DNA of 64,000 nucleotides from Straminergon stramineum (Eukaryota; Streptophyta; Bryopsida; Hypnales; Calliergonaceae). Positions within the stretch are counted from its first letter, which is position 1. Every line of letters starts with the position of its first letter. Both the position numbers and the translations under genes were made by a program. A model generated the notes under the pieces. It did no database searches. It saw only the letters and a program-made list of their open reading frames with translations, and was not told where the DNA came from. Positions 1 through 13,340 of the stretch are shown here, piece after piece. The stretch covers positions 21,638,001 through 21,702,000 of the forward strand of contig OY987267.1 of assembly GCA_963920665.1 (NCBI GenBank). Direction: 5' to 3'.

Positions 1-1765
1 CATTTGGCTGGGCTTATTGGACTACCAGCCGGTGGAGTGGGAGGCGGTGTGCAGGAGTCGTACGAGGCATACTGAGCATTGGAAGGCCACCCCCACCCAA
101 GGTCGTTTTGCAATGAAATGGGTCTGTAATGACTTGTTTTTCGTGATGATCGACATCGGCAAGAGGTGGGCACTCTCTGGCCCAAGGGCCAAGGTTGTTT
201 TCAAACCATCTTAGGAAACCTGCGCTTGGCCAACGTGTGTTGTTGTGTTGCTTGCCTGGTATTTTAGTTTTCCTTGCCCTCCCGGGCCGCATGCGGCTAG
301 GCAAACTTGTTGGCTTTTTTTTTTCTTGCAGTAAAGGGAACCTTTTCTTGTGTCAAAAATAAAATAAATAAATGAAAACGAAAATCCAGTACTGTCCCTG
401 TCTTCGCTCATGGATTGGAGATCCTCTTAGCAAACTGTGGACCGGGACTTGCACAACTATTTGTCCAGTTGTTATTAATTGTAAAAGCAGTGCTGACAAT
501 TTCTTCCAAGGCACATACTCCTTTCCCAGTGATTTCATCACTGACCACTTTGAAATTTCTTCCTAGGCGCAGAATCTTTTCCCAGTGCTTGTGCTACTGA
601 CCGGCCACTTTGAAAATTTCTTACAGTTCACAGACTCTTTTCAAAGGATACTCTAGTTAGATCAAAGATTCATAGCCTGCTCTTAATTGAATTTGGCACT
701 GTTGTAGGCGACCATGCGATGCCTTCATTAATGTCTCTGCAGAGAGGTCACACGTCCCAAAATCTTATAGATATATTGGGAATTGCGTACTACACGTGGC
801 TGAGGAATCAATCAAACCACGAACAATATTGCAGTCTTTGTGTAAGTTTCACTACAAATGCATAACTTACTCCCACGAATGGATTGCTCTAATCAATTGC
901 ATGATACTGCATAGAACTCTATGTATAAGTTATTTCTAGCAATTTTTATTTCTGATATTATTCTGCACTGTCGTAGAACATATATTAGATCAGAGACGTC
1001 CCTTCTGTGTCACTAAGTCTGAGACTTCATATTCTGCTTGGCGAGTATAAGCTCGCATCAAACTTGTTTAGGAATTGTCCACACAATATGCAGTGTAAGG
1101 AAAACGAAATGGCAGAAGAGAAAAAAGAAATGGAACAGGAAATATAGAACATAAATTGTCTTGTACTTTACATCTAGATCGTCTGCATCATACACATCTC
1201 CAAAAATGTAGCCCATCATGGTCTGGTGTTTTCAACCATCCATAGGATCAAACAGTTCCGAAATTTTCATGTACACTTGATTCTATTGTTCAAAACCAAC
1301 CCTACCACTGCTCATAAGGGGTGTCAGAGAGCAAGCTTTCGACTCCGCCATAACACACGATTCTCAGACTCTACGCCATGCCTGAAACGGAAAGAAATAC
1401 TTAAATTTCACACAAGAAATCGAGAGCTCTGACACCCCTGTGTAATACAACTACCTCCGAGAAATTCAGAAAAATGAAACTGCCTAGACTACTGATAGTC
1501 ACCTCATGGCTTCGGCACACCGAAGACAGAGCCACTGGGAGTCATAAATATTGTACATACACGATTCGATCAGCTTGTCCTAAGAATGAGCGAGACAATC
1601 ACTCACTCTTGACCTAATCTTGATACGATGAGCGAAAGATTGTTCACCACGATGTGACAGTGAAGAGACGAGGCGTACAAAGTTCTCATGTCTCTCTCAC
1701 TGCCCTGTGTGCTTTGAAGTGGTAACTGAACAAATAGACCCTCCTCAATGTTGAAATTTCTCTCT
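1..1765. other. 3' flank of the TRM-like gene, no gene recognised
   Basis: This stretch lies downstream of the minus-strand TRM-like gene and probably holds its 3' UTR. The plus strand has a TTTATT near 945, which is a possible AATAAA polyadenylation signal on the minus strand, but nothing else fixes the end. The base composition is more balanced than the deep repeat regions to the right. Several ORFs of 60-100 codons exist on both strands between 1 and 600, but none resembles a protein I know and they overlap in conflicting frames. A neighbouring gene ending near the window edge cannot be excluded. Confidence 0.4.
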
Positions 1766-4700
1766 TCAGTCAAGAAATCCACTGACAAGGTCAAGCACGA
1801 CCTCCTCCACCATCACCTGCCAAACCATGCCCTCAATCTCGGCGCCAATTTCCGAAACATCTTCACTAAACTCGGTCCACTTCCCTTCCTTGCTGCTCAT
1901 ATCCAGATCAATCAAGGTATCAATAGCATGAGACGCCAGCTCCCGCCACCCGTTGATCTTCTCATGCACCTCCTCCACGACCTTCTGGCGCACAGCCCGG
2001 TGTCGCAGCACGGGGACTCTCCGAAGCCATGGTTGCGGGTCCTTGAAGTGGCGGGTGTTTTGTGAAAAGGCCTCATTCACGCAGTCGAAGAGAAGCTTCC
2101 GGTCACATCGCCACATCCCGGCGGATTCACACCGGAAGTCGCCATCCACGCCCTCCAGCTTCTCGAAGAGCGTGGGGTCCACGGCGAGGTCGCGCTCGTA
2201 CCAGTTGGGGGAGCGGCCGGGACTGCACAGCAGTTGAGCCGCGGACAGGACTTCTCTCACGAACGTCTTTTCGGTCTGGGGCGAGCCTTGGTTGGAGTCC
2301 AAAGCTTGGTCACGGTTCGTGAACGAGGAGATGTCCAGAATGGCTTGCCGGATTCTGTCAAGAGGCGTCGGGGTGCAAACCACCTCCTGCTCCTGCTCAA
2401 TTTCACATTCAGCGACAGTAGGCTCCGTGAAGCTCGTGGCGGTCTCAGTTTGCTCTTGAGAGCTGGTCGCTCGACGATCGGACTCTGTAATCAACAAGGC
2501 GTCACCAATTTGTGAGGAGAGGTCATATTGGTGCAAAGAAGCCAAAATGAATTCAGGATTTGGCGCTCGCAACGGGGAAACGGAATATTCAGATTTTCAG
2601 GTTCCTAAATCAGCGACAATTTGTGAGACTTCGTACGTTTTTCAATCTTTAAATGTGCACTTTGTGCTTAAGCACAGAATCTTTAAAACAGAAGAAATAA
2701 AATTGCACTGTAAGACAATCAAAAACGCTATCCACTAACTGTGAAACCGGGAATATTCTGTACTCCAGGAACACAGATTTGGAATCAGGGTAGAGATGAA
2801 GTGGTGCAGAGGATGAGAAGCTATATTAAGCTGGCGAGATTGGCACCTGGAATGCTGGATTCTGAAGTGGTGCAAGCTTCGTCTCCGAAAGGCGACTCTA
2901 ATACAGAGACAGGGCTGGTTTCTCCCATGTCCACGTCCAGCCTCAATGGCTTGCCCAGAAAGAACTTCATCAAAACGGGAGTCGAGCTTTCGCCTCCATC
3001 CGCTTCTGAACATTCCCCTGCAAACTGCATACCATGCAGAAAATTGGAATCAGCCGGAGCACGATGAACAGTACTGCTAAGGCCATGACAAATGGATGTG
3101 ATCAAGAATTAAGGAAATCTACCTTCTGCGGCGAAGGAGAGCTTTCATCGTCAACGTTGCAGATGTCTTCGTCAAATGCACCACAAATTGACCGCAAAGA
3201 CTCGCCAGATGCACGGATTTCACAGTATCTAGCACGACATGAGGTATCTCCTGCTTGCTGCTCAACCGTCGCATCATCCCAATGGAGATCCTCCATTCCA
3301 AGTACCAGCAACTCGTTGTTGCATTGAACCATCTCCGAAGAAGGGAACAAGTCTCTCTGAATAATTTGCTCAACTTTCTCATGTCGAAGATCTTCGCCAG
3401 TTTCGTGTAAAGTCTCATCTCTACAATCTGAATTCACATCGATCATTTCGACCTTAACTCGGGAATCAGAATGAGCAATGTCAGGCAAAACATTGGAAAA
3501 ACTACTTTCCGAATCTTTCTCTCTTGTAGGAGTTCTTGTGGATGTTTTAGCTTCCAAGTTGTGCTCGCCTAGACTGCGCTCCTCGTGCAGATTTGACCTT
3601 AGAGGTGTTTTCACGAGGCTCCTTGACGGGCCTGAGATCTCTCTGAGCTTCGGTGATCCGTGCCTAGCCTTTCTTCTGGTTCGCTTCAATGGAGCCCCGG
3701 TTGGCAATGGAGTGCGGCATAGAAGAGCAGGGGATTCAGTTGCGGCGGCTCGTCCCTGTTTCTCTTGCTTGGATGAAGCATCTTTGTTAATGTGATCTGC
3801 GAGCTTCAAGTCGTCCTTCTGTCGTCGGCTATGGTTGAGAGAGCTTGCAGGGCTTCTCGACTTAGCAAGTTCAGTCGACTGCACGCGCTTGCTTGAGACT
3901 GGCAAGCCATTCTCTTGTTGCCGACTACGTGACAATTGGATAGATTGCACCCCGTCATGTAAGCCTCCTGGGGTGGAACGAGAGCGCAATTGTGGTGATG
4001 ACACCTCATGCTGGACGATTCGTTCCCTTGAGTCTCTTGCAATCCTAAAGTCTCCAGCAGGGGAAGACATCACGCCCTTTCTGGGAGATTTTTTCAAACT
4101 CGAGCGATGTTCGTTTCCAAGAGTCTTACAGTTTCTAGTCACTGCGGTAGAGGCGAGAGGAGATTCCTCATCAGACGTGAAGGCATCGCAGTGATCCTCC
4201 AAGCCATTTGAAATTCTTGTAACTTGGAAATGCAGACTCTTAGCCCTCTCCCGCACCGGTGTCGCTGTTTGTGGCAAATACTTGGTATTCGCTTTACTAT
4301 TATTCTTTCGTGCGCCTGATGAAGCCTTCCTCACATCGGTCTTAAAATCTCCTACCGCTGCCTCCTGCGTTCGGAGAATTCTCCGTCCTTTTGAAGTATT
4401 TCGTGGAGGAGGAGACACAGACTGCGCGCGCTCAGAGAGCGAACCTTCGAAGATATCTTGGCAGATACGGTCTCTTCTCTGGGAGTCTCGGAAAGAAACC
4501 GAGCCGCGGCTCATTAAGGAGCGATTACTCCGGCTGCCGATAGATTCCGCACCATCGCTTCCGTACCTGGCTTTGCTCATCGACCGGCAATGTAGCGGAT
4601 CAGTGCCTGCAGGACTGGAAGCAGCTGCAAATTCAGCTATGGAGCGCATCCCTTCCCTTTCACTCGGGAAGCGTTCCTCATTGTCCGAAATCTCTTCCAA

Positions 4701-5336
4701 AATTTTCACAGCTGCTTCGAGGAAGCGAGATGCGCGCTTCCTCACAGCGGCTGGGCTTGTCGGAGTCACCATCTGATTGTGGCACTTGGATGGTTGCAGC
4801 ACCGGACTCGGGTGCAAGCGCGCAAGAAATGGCGACTTCTCTCCCTTGTACGGTAGCGCGTAGACGGAACGGCAAGGAGAATCCACATAGGGCACGAAAC
4901 TATCAGTCTTCATTGGGGTTGTTTCCACATCGCCTTCTCTCACACGTTGCCGATTCTCGTACTCCATATTAGGCACAACAAGAATTTCATCGTTCCAGGA
5001 AGTTTCAAAATGTTCACTGTGATCCTGTTTCAACATATCTCGCAGTGGTAGTCTCTCCGGACGACTGTCTCTTTCCGAGAAATAATAAACCGACTCGCTT
5101 CCCGAAAAGCTTTGCGATCTTCGGTGTTTGTAGCGGGCAGTCGCTTCCGGAAATGACTCCAATCCCATCAGACGCGCAACCAACCCCACGGGTGGCCTTG
5201 AGCTCGCATCGTCGTCGGAAATAACCCCACCGTCGTCGGCCTTCTCATGTGACCCAACCCTCACAGATGGCGAGCAATCTCTGCTGCGGTCATCGCGGAA
5301 ACTCTTGGATCTTCCCAGAGGTTTCTCGGGGCGCTC
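1766..5336 (-). CDS. TRM/LONGIFOLIA-like protein (DUF4378 family), 5' exon unresolved
   Basis: TON1-recruiting-motif (TRM)/LONGIFOLIA proteins bind microtubules and recruit the TON1-PP2A (TTP) complex to cortical arrays, setting cell shape and division plane. Three exons are readable on the minus strand: 5336-3123, 3024-2847 and 2565-1766. The donors are AAG|GTAGAT and CCAG|GTGCC; the acceptors are ATGCAG|TTT and TTGCGAG|CG. Phases agree at both introns (98 and 281 bp). Exon 1 carries VARLMGLESFPE, the family M3-type motif, followed by about 650 Ser/Arg-rich, mostly disordered residues. Exon 2 carries SPVSVLESPF, another family motif. Exon 3 ends in a typical DUF4378 block (DRKLLFDCVNEAF, then a helical tail ending EEVVLDLV). 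The frame runs upstream of 5264 to a stop at 5340-5342 with no ATG, so an acceptor near 5337 and a further 5' exon are needed. The N-terminal M1-type motif was not found. No frameshift or internal stop is seen, so the gene looks intact. Confidence 0.88.
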
Positions 5337-5342
5337 TGTTCA

Positions 5343-5837
5343 TCACAACAGCAATCAATCAGCGAAAATTCGAACTATGTCTATCTACAAGTTGGGTTTC
5401 AGAGCAGCTTGGGAGGGAAAATGTTCAGCGTTGGAAAGGGAGGAAAAGTGAAAGTGGCAGAAATGGAGAACACTTCGAAACCCCATCTTCTATCAATTCT
5501 CTTAGTAGAGGCAGCATGAACATGGGTCTTCAATCCCAACCTTAAAGACCGGTTTTCAGCCTTGAAAATAATATCAACTCTTTCACGCGAGTGATAACTT
5601 CCAATCTGAGAAAGTTCTTCAAGAAGGCGAATGCACCACAAGACATATTCTGTCCGAAGGTGAGAAACCTCAAACTATGGAAATGGCTACTCTGAAACCC
5701 ACTCTTAGAAAATGCAGAACAGAACTCACATCTCGCAGATGGATAGTGACACTATGCAAATTTAATTTTCAAATCACGACAGTGACAACAGCTGCGGCCC
5801 GGCGCCTAAATCCCCGCAATATTTGCGACCATTCAAA
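5343..5837. promoter_or_regulatory. Spacer between divergent genes, candidate shared promoter
   Basis: About 500 bp separate the first resolved exon of the TRM-like gene (minus) from the plus-strand ORF starting at 5838. The head-to-head arrangement would suit a bidirectional promoter. However, the TRM-like gene needs a missing 5' exon that may lie here or beyond the plus-strand ORF, so part of this could be intron. No clear TATA box or repeated motif was picked out. Confidence 0.3.
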
Positions 5838-6429
5838 ATGAACTTCCCCATCCCACAAATTCATGGCCATCAAGACTTGCCTGCGGGGAGGCGCTTGGTA
5901 GAAGCGAAGCGTTTGGAGTTGTTCCAGTCGAAGAGGTTAAAGAAGGCACCCGTGCATCCTCCAACTCGGGGAGATTGCTGGACGTGGTTGTTGGAGCTGG
6001 ACCTTCTAACCTCCGCCATCCCGTTACAATCCATTTCTAATGACACCTCAATCCCTAGTTTTCAACTTGCAGCTTCAATACTTCCCCGCAAGGATTGGTC
6101 TCAGTACTTCAAATCTCCATTTCCGCCTGGCGCAGTGCCCCGTCTCAACCCCGCTCTAGAATTTCAGCTTCTTTGACGAGTTTCTACAATCAGATCTCGC
6201 CACTCTAGAATCATCTTTGCCTCACCCTCACTGGCCTCTATCGCATTGCTCTTGTACTAGATTCAGGAAGCCAGCTATACATCTGATCCAATTGCTCTCA
6301 ATTCTTCGCATCCCAGAAAAGAATTCTACCGCAACCGAAGCTCATGACCGTCACAAATTCCTCCACCAGTTTTCCACTGCGAAATGGCGAAGCTTCCTAG
6401 AGTTTGAAAACCGAACTGACCTCTGTTGA
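5838..6429 (+). pseudogene. Unrecognised protein-like ORF with a frameshift
   Basis: An ATG at 5838 opens about 112 codons rich in Leu, Pro and Lys (for example RRLVEAKRLELFQSKRLKK and DWSQYFKSPFPPGAVPRL) that end in TGA at 6174-6176. In the +1 frame a second coding-like stretch begins near 6168 (SFFDEFLQSDLATLESSLPH) and runs to a stop at 6429. The two read as one broken product of about 195 residues, because the second begins where the first ends and both have protein-like composition. I do not recognise the family; no signal peptide or clear membrane segment is visible. The frameshift may be a real mutation, an assembly error, or a small unrecognised intron. It is transcribed away from the TRM-like gene. 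It may be a gene fragment rather than a complete gene. Confidence 0.45.
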
Positions 6430-7495
6430 CATCAAACTGTTTCAACGGCCGTGTGTTGCAGCATTCTCGCAGCACCGTCGTTCATTAAAGTAGTCTGTCG
6501 TGCTGAGAGCAACATCACTAAACCGAGACGTCGACCCCCAAATAACTACGTTACTGTTGCTCCCTAGAAGCAAAGGTATGATCCACCCAACATGAAGCTG
6601 GCAGCTGTAGAGCAAAACACCTACTACGTGACGAGATAGTGGTTTTATTTATAAAAAAACAAAACGCAAGAATGAATAGAGAGCCGAGCTTCACAGACAT
6701 CGAGGTGCCCAGGATTCGGTACAGTGGGTGGACTTCCTGGCTTAACAACAAAAGTAAGAAGTTTGGTTGGGACTTGGAAGGAAACTGAACTGAACTGAAC
6801 TCACTCAAAGTCGATCTGCAGTAAATGACATTCTGGCTTCAGATTCCAGAAACTCATAACTAAACAGACACAAATGCAAACACCCAGAAACAAACAATTC
6901 ACAAGCGTCCAACCAACCGATCACAGAAAGGATCAATGTTTCCAACTGAGATCGAGGAATGTGGCAGCAGCTTGAAATCCTGGATCATTAAAGAGGACTC
7001 TTTGAAGGTACTACTATCCACGTCGGTCACCTTATTCAAGGTGGATATCGATCACCACTACTGTTGCTCGGTAGTACAGACACAGCATTTTTTTTTCAAA
7101 TATTGACCGCTTACTGCTGATTGCCTCGCCAACGGTTGGCTGGGTTCTCATTCACCAAGAGGCTGCTAGTAAGAAAAATTTACAGGTCTACTTCTGCAGG
7201 TTTTGTGTACAAGTTACGCAGGGTCGGCTTCAGGACCAACGCGTTTCTGCAAGGCCGGGAACTCCAGTAATTTTGAATTTTCTTTTTGTAAGTTGGCGGG
7301 TGATACGATTTGCCGGTATGGGAGCGAGCATAGGCACAAGTCTTGCAAAATGGTGCCCTATTGTGAAGTTGTCTGAAGAGCTGGTAAATGAAGAGCGTTC
7401 CATGTGGGGGATGGATGTAAAAAACATGCCCCGTATTTTGGAGTAGTAAATTTTGTATTTTGTAACCTCTCATAGCCAATCCAAAAAATCTTTAA
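6430..7495. other. Intergenic, no gene seen
   Basis: The sequence is moderately AT-rich without a persuasive ORF. Reading frames after the stop at 6429 do not continue the preceding protein-like sequence. The stretch ends at a TTAA tetranucleotide that borders the first TTAA-type element. Confidence 0.5.
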
Positions 7496-7499
7496 TTAA

Positions 7500-8068
7500 C
7501 CCCTAAACGTCCAGATTCATTTACAGAATTGACGATTTGAGAAAAATCACTATAAAGTGCTATTTGGAAGCATATTTTGGAATTGATATACAAATGAAAG
7601 TTATAGATTATGATTTGTAGATTCCATCTATACGGTTAGATTCACCAATTCTATCACCAATATTTTTTTATAAACTTTGAGAGAAAAATTCCAAAATTCC
7701 TTCAAAATTCAATCACAAGCAAAATATTATCAAATTTTGAGTAAAATTTGTTGGAATGGCTATGAAATGAGGTTCTCTTCACATGGTGATTTTTTGAAAT
7801 TTTTGTGTTCTTCCTATCTATGACCTCATTTTCACTAATCCAATTTAGAACTAAAGTCAATGCAGTTTGACCACTTGACATACTTGCACATTTGTAATTT
7901 TAGAAAAATATGAACTCTAGTAATACCAAATCCAACCCTTAGATAGGACAAAAGCTTGATAATGTATCTTCACAAATTAAAATAACTTTCATCCAAGTAG
8001 TTAGGAGGATGAAACTGGTGTTTCAAATTGTTCATCGTCCAGAAAATGGACGTCGACGCGTTTAGGGG
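7500..8068. mobile_element. TTAA-flanked element with CCCCTAAA ends, copy A
   Basis: A 569-bp non-coding element is bounded by TTAA on both sides (7496-7499 and 8069-8072). The left end reads CCCCTAAACGTCCA; the right end, reverse-complemented, begins CCCCTAAACG and reaches the same GTCCA after a short insertion. A TTAA target duplication with ends beginning CCC is the hallmark of piggyBac-type elements. The length and lack of an ORF make it a miniature, non-autonomous copy. Confidence 0.72.
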
Positions 8069-8072
8069 TTAA

Positions 8073-10441
8073 AACAACATTGGAATGGAATGTAAAATAT
8101 ATCAATGTGTTTTCTGAACTACTACAAATTGAGAATTGAACTCAATTAGAAATTGAGTTGCAAAATTGTATGGTATGGAAAGTTGTAGAGTCTATTGGTT
8201 CCTTCAAAAAGGGACATTAACAGTGAAACTCTTAATTTAATTACATATGATTTAGGGGTGCTTCACACTACGTCCCAAGTCCCAACTCTTTGTTCAAGGC
8301 CAAATCACAATTTTCTTGGTTTTAGAAGGTGAATAACAAATATCAAATGTATTACTCGAGATTTCATAATGTGAAGACCAAAGTCCAACCCTAAATCCCA
8401 ACTTGTCTCTTGTATATTATTATTTAGCAATCGAGTGCCCCAAAATTAAATTAGAAAGTTAGAAATCCATTATAGCCTTTTAGAGGATTTTTTTTCCATC
8501 AAATCTATATTGGATAGATTTGGACAAATTTTCAGCCCACTAGGATGCTTAATATTGTGTTTTCTCCTCATGCTATATTCAAAGAAATTGTGGGGACTTT
8601 GAAGCCAAGTTGGGCTTCTATTTCTGTTAGACCCAATTTAGACTCCAAGTCCCACTTCCTTGGCACCCAAACTCTCAGAAAGTGTTGTTGTATAGACATT
8701 TGGGAGTGATGTAGGACCTTAAAATTGGGACATAGTGTAAAGTGGCTCTTAGTTTGAGCATGAGGACCTAGTGATAGAAATAGATACAACAATAATAATG
8801 TGATAATAATCATAATAATAATAATAATAAGTTGCAAAAATTGATATAATATCAATTAAGAAACAATAAATGAATACATATTAATTTAACTCTTGAAGGC
8901 GAGCTAACAACACCAAGAAAGAATAGGAATTTTTCAAGAAAAGATACCATTGACACTAAACTAAATTGTATCAATCTTTTGTAGCTAAAACAAGTTAGTT
9001 ATGTACACACCTAGTGCACACTAATATTACGTAAGCTTCTTATTTTAACATGCCCATCCAATAAAGTTTTAGTAGATTAGCCTTTAAAAATGAAACATAC
9101 TAATTGGATTATGGTGTTACCAAAAAAATGAAATCTTCTTCCAAAATGCATTGTTTACCTTTAAATCTTTAATATTCATGGATGTTCTAGATAGTGCTTT
9201 TTGATAGGGGGAATTTACCACTCAAACCTACTCAATTTTTTGGAGGGAATATTTGGTAAAAGATTTTCTATTTCAATGAATGGAATTGCTCAATTGCTGT
9301 AAAATATAGGGAAAATATTGCTCTATTGTGGATGAATTTATATACTTTTAGATGAATATGTGTATTTTCATCCACTATTTCATCCATATCAATGGATGTA
9401 AATAGCTTCGCCACTCTACTAGAGAATTTTTTTTGCATTATCTAAAAATAATGAAAAGAAGCCCTCTGTTGTTGAGATCTGTGTATTTTGTTTTTGTTTT
9501 TCTAGATACTCCTTGAACATGTACATTGGTCAAAGATCATAGTTTTTTTAGATATTTTTATTTTTATTTATTAAATAACAAATCAATTTGATTTTCAATA
9601 AGAAAAAATCACCAATGACACAATCCTTCAATAATTTTGAGATACATGTCCCATAAGAATGAGTAATAAGAATTCCCAATAATGGTATATGCATAGATTC
9701 TATATACAACATATTTGTCAAATAGGCTTACACCAAGTTTATCAAAACATTTGTAGGATAGATTTGAAATCTTTTCCTACCATTTAGGAAATCTCACACA
9801 TCAACGTTTATCCTAACACATATACAATATGTTATCACGTGTGGATTCAGACTTTGATTTTTTTATTTTGAACCCACATGTGACAATAGTGGGCATGTAG
9901 TGTAAACAAAAACTCTTTGCTATGAGCATTCAAATCTTACAAATGGTAAAGACTTTGAGTTTGACACTTTTTCTACTTGTCTACAAAGGTGGAAGTAAGA
10001 TCATAAGTTTCATTTTTTCCTTTATGACAATTTTTTCTACTTAAAAGTCTTGATTCAAAAGTGACCATCTTCAACATTTTTTAGGGCTCAAAATGTAAAG
10101 GAACATTTTCAATTACAAAAACATTGTATTCTCACACATAGGTTATATGTCCATCCAATAGAGTTAATCATAAGTTGTGTGCAATGAGGGACTAGGAGCC
10201 GGAGTTTGAGAAAACCACATAACCAAACTTCTTAAAGCACCCAAACATAGTTTCAATAGGAGTTTGGTGTTGTGTTTCTTCTATACTATTCTTAGTTTAA
10301 CTTTCCTCTAACACCCCTTCTACAAACTAGGGTTCACTTTACAATTGACTCTAATATGTCTTTTTTGTTTATACCCATTCAAACTTTCATAGAAACTTCC
10401 CAAATTCCATTTGGCCACTTTAAGACCAACTAAATTGCCCT
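8073..10441. other. AT-rich repeat desert, no gene
   Basis: No ORF longer than about 95 codons is present and none looks coding. An irregular AAT-type trinucleotide run lies at 8791-8830. The rest is AT-rich sequence with the texture of old decayed repeats. Confidence 0.6.
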
Positions 10442-10445
10442 TTAA

Positions 10446-11004
10446 CCCCTAAAAGACCAAGTGTCCATTCAACATTCGTAAGAAATCTTGGGTAGGTTCC
10501 TACGAAGTCATTTTTGGTTGGATGATCATGAAATTTGGAAACAATACATAACTATGTCCCTCCTTCTTGGAAACCTACTTTTTTTTTTGATCAGGTGCCC
10601 GGATCAAAACTTATGATGCCCTAAACTTTGCGGGCAGCATGTGCAAAATTCTTCCTATGATTTTGAAATTTTGTGGGTGTGTAGCTTACATGATACAAGA
10701 TGCAAATGGAAAAAAGAATAACCATGTTTAGTGTCAGAATCTCATTCTGGAAGGAATTAAAGTTTGCAGGCCTTTTTAGGCAAGGTTTGAAAAAAACTTT
10801 TTCACCTAACTTCGAACATTATAATCTTTCAATCCATGCAATCAAAGTTTCTTAAATTTTTTCCATATGTTCCCAAAGAAGTCTAGTACAAATTTGTACA
10901 ATTGAATTTTGAAAAAAAACTTTTTTTTCATTTTTTTCTTGCTGCCCTAAAAAGTGTCAGTTTTTGACAATTTCTGCCCGAAATGTGCCTCAGTCCTTTA
11001 GGGG
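10446..11004. mobile_element. TTAA-flanked element with CCCCTAAA ends, copy B
   Basis: A 559-bp element lies between TTAA at 10442-10445 and TTAA at 11005-11008. The left end is CCCCTAAAAGACCAAG and the right end, reverse-complemented, is CCCCTAAAGGACTGAG. This is the same architecture and nearly the same length as the copy at 7500-8068. No ORF of note is present. Confidence 0.72.
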
Positions 11005-11008
11005 TTAA

Positions 11009-12841
11009 ACAAGTTAATCAAACAACTTTCTGTATCTTACATGAATGTTTGCTTTGGCGCGGGATTGAATTTCCACGTCAAATTCTTTGGGTTCGACATC
11101 ACCTCAGACCATTCACAAGAGCACATGTGGCACTTATTTACGAAAATTACTTGAATTTCTGTGTAGGGTAGTTCCACATTTTAAACTCATGTACTGTTGG
11201 AGATTGGCAGTGTAACTTCTTCTTTTAAAGAAAATTTTGGCAAAGAGACACAATGAAGGAACAGTGTAACTTTTTCAAGAGGTGATTGCTGGACGAGATT
11301 AGTGCCGACTAAGTTACACTGCGCGCAGAAGAAAAAACAAAGGCATAACTTAATAAGGGGAAGAACGGAATTGGAAATGGCTGGTGGCAGATGAAAAGAA
11401 GGGCTCGGCTGACAACTGAAGAACTGAAGGCCAAAAACATTTGAATGGGGGAGAGAGAGAGAGGGGCCGCCGAACTCGGCACACGAACCCAAACCATAAA
11501 GGCCCTCAGCCCCTCACCCAGGTTTACCTTATATAAGACGAATCTCTTCGCCTTCGTCAGTAGCCTGTCCTGCAGTCACGAATGGAAAGGATATGTTTAA
11601 TGCTCCACTCCAAGGAAATGAAATTATTTGGTTCTTTCAAAATTAGCCTCTAGTCAACGCCATCCTAGTTTGAAAAACTATTATTTCACAAAAATATTCT
11701 AAATTCTTCCCAATTTATGAAGCAAAAAGGATTCTATATTTAGGCTTCTAAGTCTAGGCCCATTCTTTTAACTTCTTACTACTGTAGTGAACCTGGAGAA
11801 TCCAATTAACCATATTAAATGAAATATTTATGGGTCTCTGCCCGATATTGGGGATCTTCTGTTGAGCGGTTCAAAAAAATTCTCTTTCTCTTTTCGATTT
11901 TTGGGATTGGAGTTATTTTTGCATTTTCAAATTTCAGACTCAATTTGAGACGGGAAATTCAAGAAAAAGGATAATAGTGCAAAATGCTCACATTGAGTTT
12001 GAAATTTGAACCCCAATTTTACTAAAGTGTAAGTGTATTAGACCATCACGACAATGTGTGGGGAAAAAATGCAACCTACTTACCTGCATGGATTACAAGA
12101 TTATAAAGTTTGAAGTTTGAAAAAATATTTCTTTTTGTCTTTGCTAAATAGAGTTAGCGCATTTTGAGTCCTCTTGAAGTAAGTTTTTTGTTCTACTCAA
12201 AATTGAGACTTTGTATCCTTGAATAATTCAACTTGTAGTAGATACATGCATTCAAAATTTCAAAAGCAAACAAGGGGGGTTACCTTCCCTTGATCACTTT
12301 GCATTTTTGCAATACAAGGAGCTCACTTCATTTGGCAATACACTAGCACAAATCTTTTTTAGAAATTTGAAGGGTGAAAACATTGAGATAAGCATCTAGA
12401 ATATGTGGAATTTTTTTCAATATCATTGCCTACATGGATTGCAAAATTATAGCATTTGAAATTAGAGGAGAATATTTTTATTGAAATTGTTCGACGTGGG
12501 TAACAAAGTTTGACTCTTGGAGTGTGAAAATTGAGCTTAAATTCATGTTTTTCAAAATTGCATATGGTTGCATATTATTTATATGCATGCCAAACTTTAG
12601 AAGTAGATGAAGAATTTAGCAAAAGATTCATGTATTGATTGAATTGCCCAATTTTTTGGGCATAGAATAACTTTTCACCTAAATATTTAATCGGAACCCA
12701 CCTCATAAATGTGGTTGGTATATGCCCTCTTTGTCAAAATTTCAAAAACCTGCATTCTAAATTGACTTTGTACAAGTCTATTTGAACATTCATTTGTATG
12801 TTAAGTGGAAAATTTTCTTGTAGGGTATGATGTTTTTATCA
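11009..12841. other. AT-rich intergenic, no gene
   Basis: A slightly less AT-rich patch lies at 11190-11560. A minus-strand ORF there (about 100 codons) is rich in Ser, Pro and Phe and has no recognisable motif. The remainder is AT-rich, low-information sequence. Confidence 0.5.
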
Positions 12842-12845
12842 TTAG

Positions 12846-13336
12846 CCCCTAACGTTCCCAAAAATAAATGCCAAGGCAAAGTCAGTCCAATTATTTATCC
12901 TTAAAACTTGGTTCTAGCACCCAATTGTGCTTCATTACAACTTGATTGTAATCCCCCCTCTCTTTGATGGTGTTTCACAAAAATCACTCCATAACTACCA
13001 ATTTTAGTGCAATGAAAAAAATTAAACAATTAAAAGTTTTTTACTATATGCAATTATGTGATTTTAGTTGCTTAACTTCCATTACACTAGTTTGGGAATG
13101 TATAGAAAAAAATTCAAAAAAGAATTGGCTGCGTAAACTAGAAATAGTAATTTTGTAAGTATATCCTAAAATAAAAGTTTGATTTTCATAAAAAAGAAAA
13201 AAGTATATACATACTAAGTTCTTAGAATATTGTGTCTCTATAAAAAAATATAAAAAATATCATGGAAAAAATTGAAAGTATAGGAAATCATTCAAAATCC
13301 ATTTTCTACATGAAGGGGGTAGTAGGACTTCAAGGG
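12846..13336. mobile_element. Degenerate TTAA-type element, copy C
   Basis: The left border reads TTAG then CCCCTAACG; the right border reads AAGGG then TTGA. Each is one or two substitutions from the TTAA/CCCCTAAA pattern. Near its right end a stretch around TCAAAATCCATTTTCTACAT resembles the same position of the copy at 61979-62848, supporting family membership. The borders alone would be weak. Confidence 0.45.
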
Positions 13337-13340
13337 TTGA

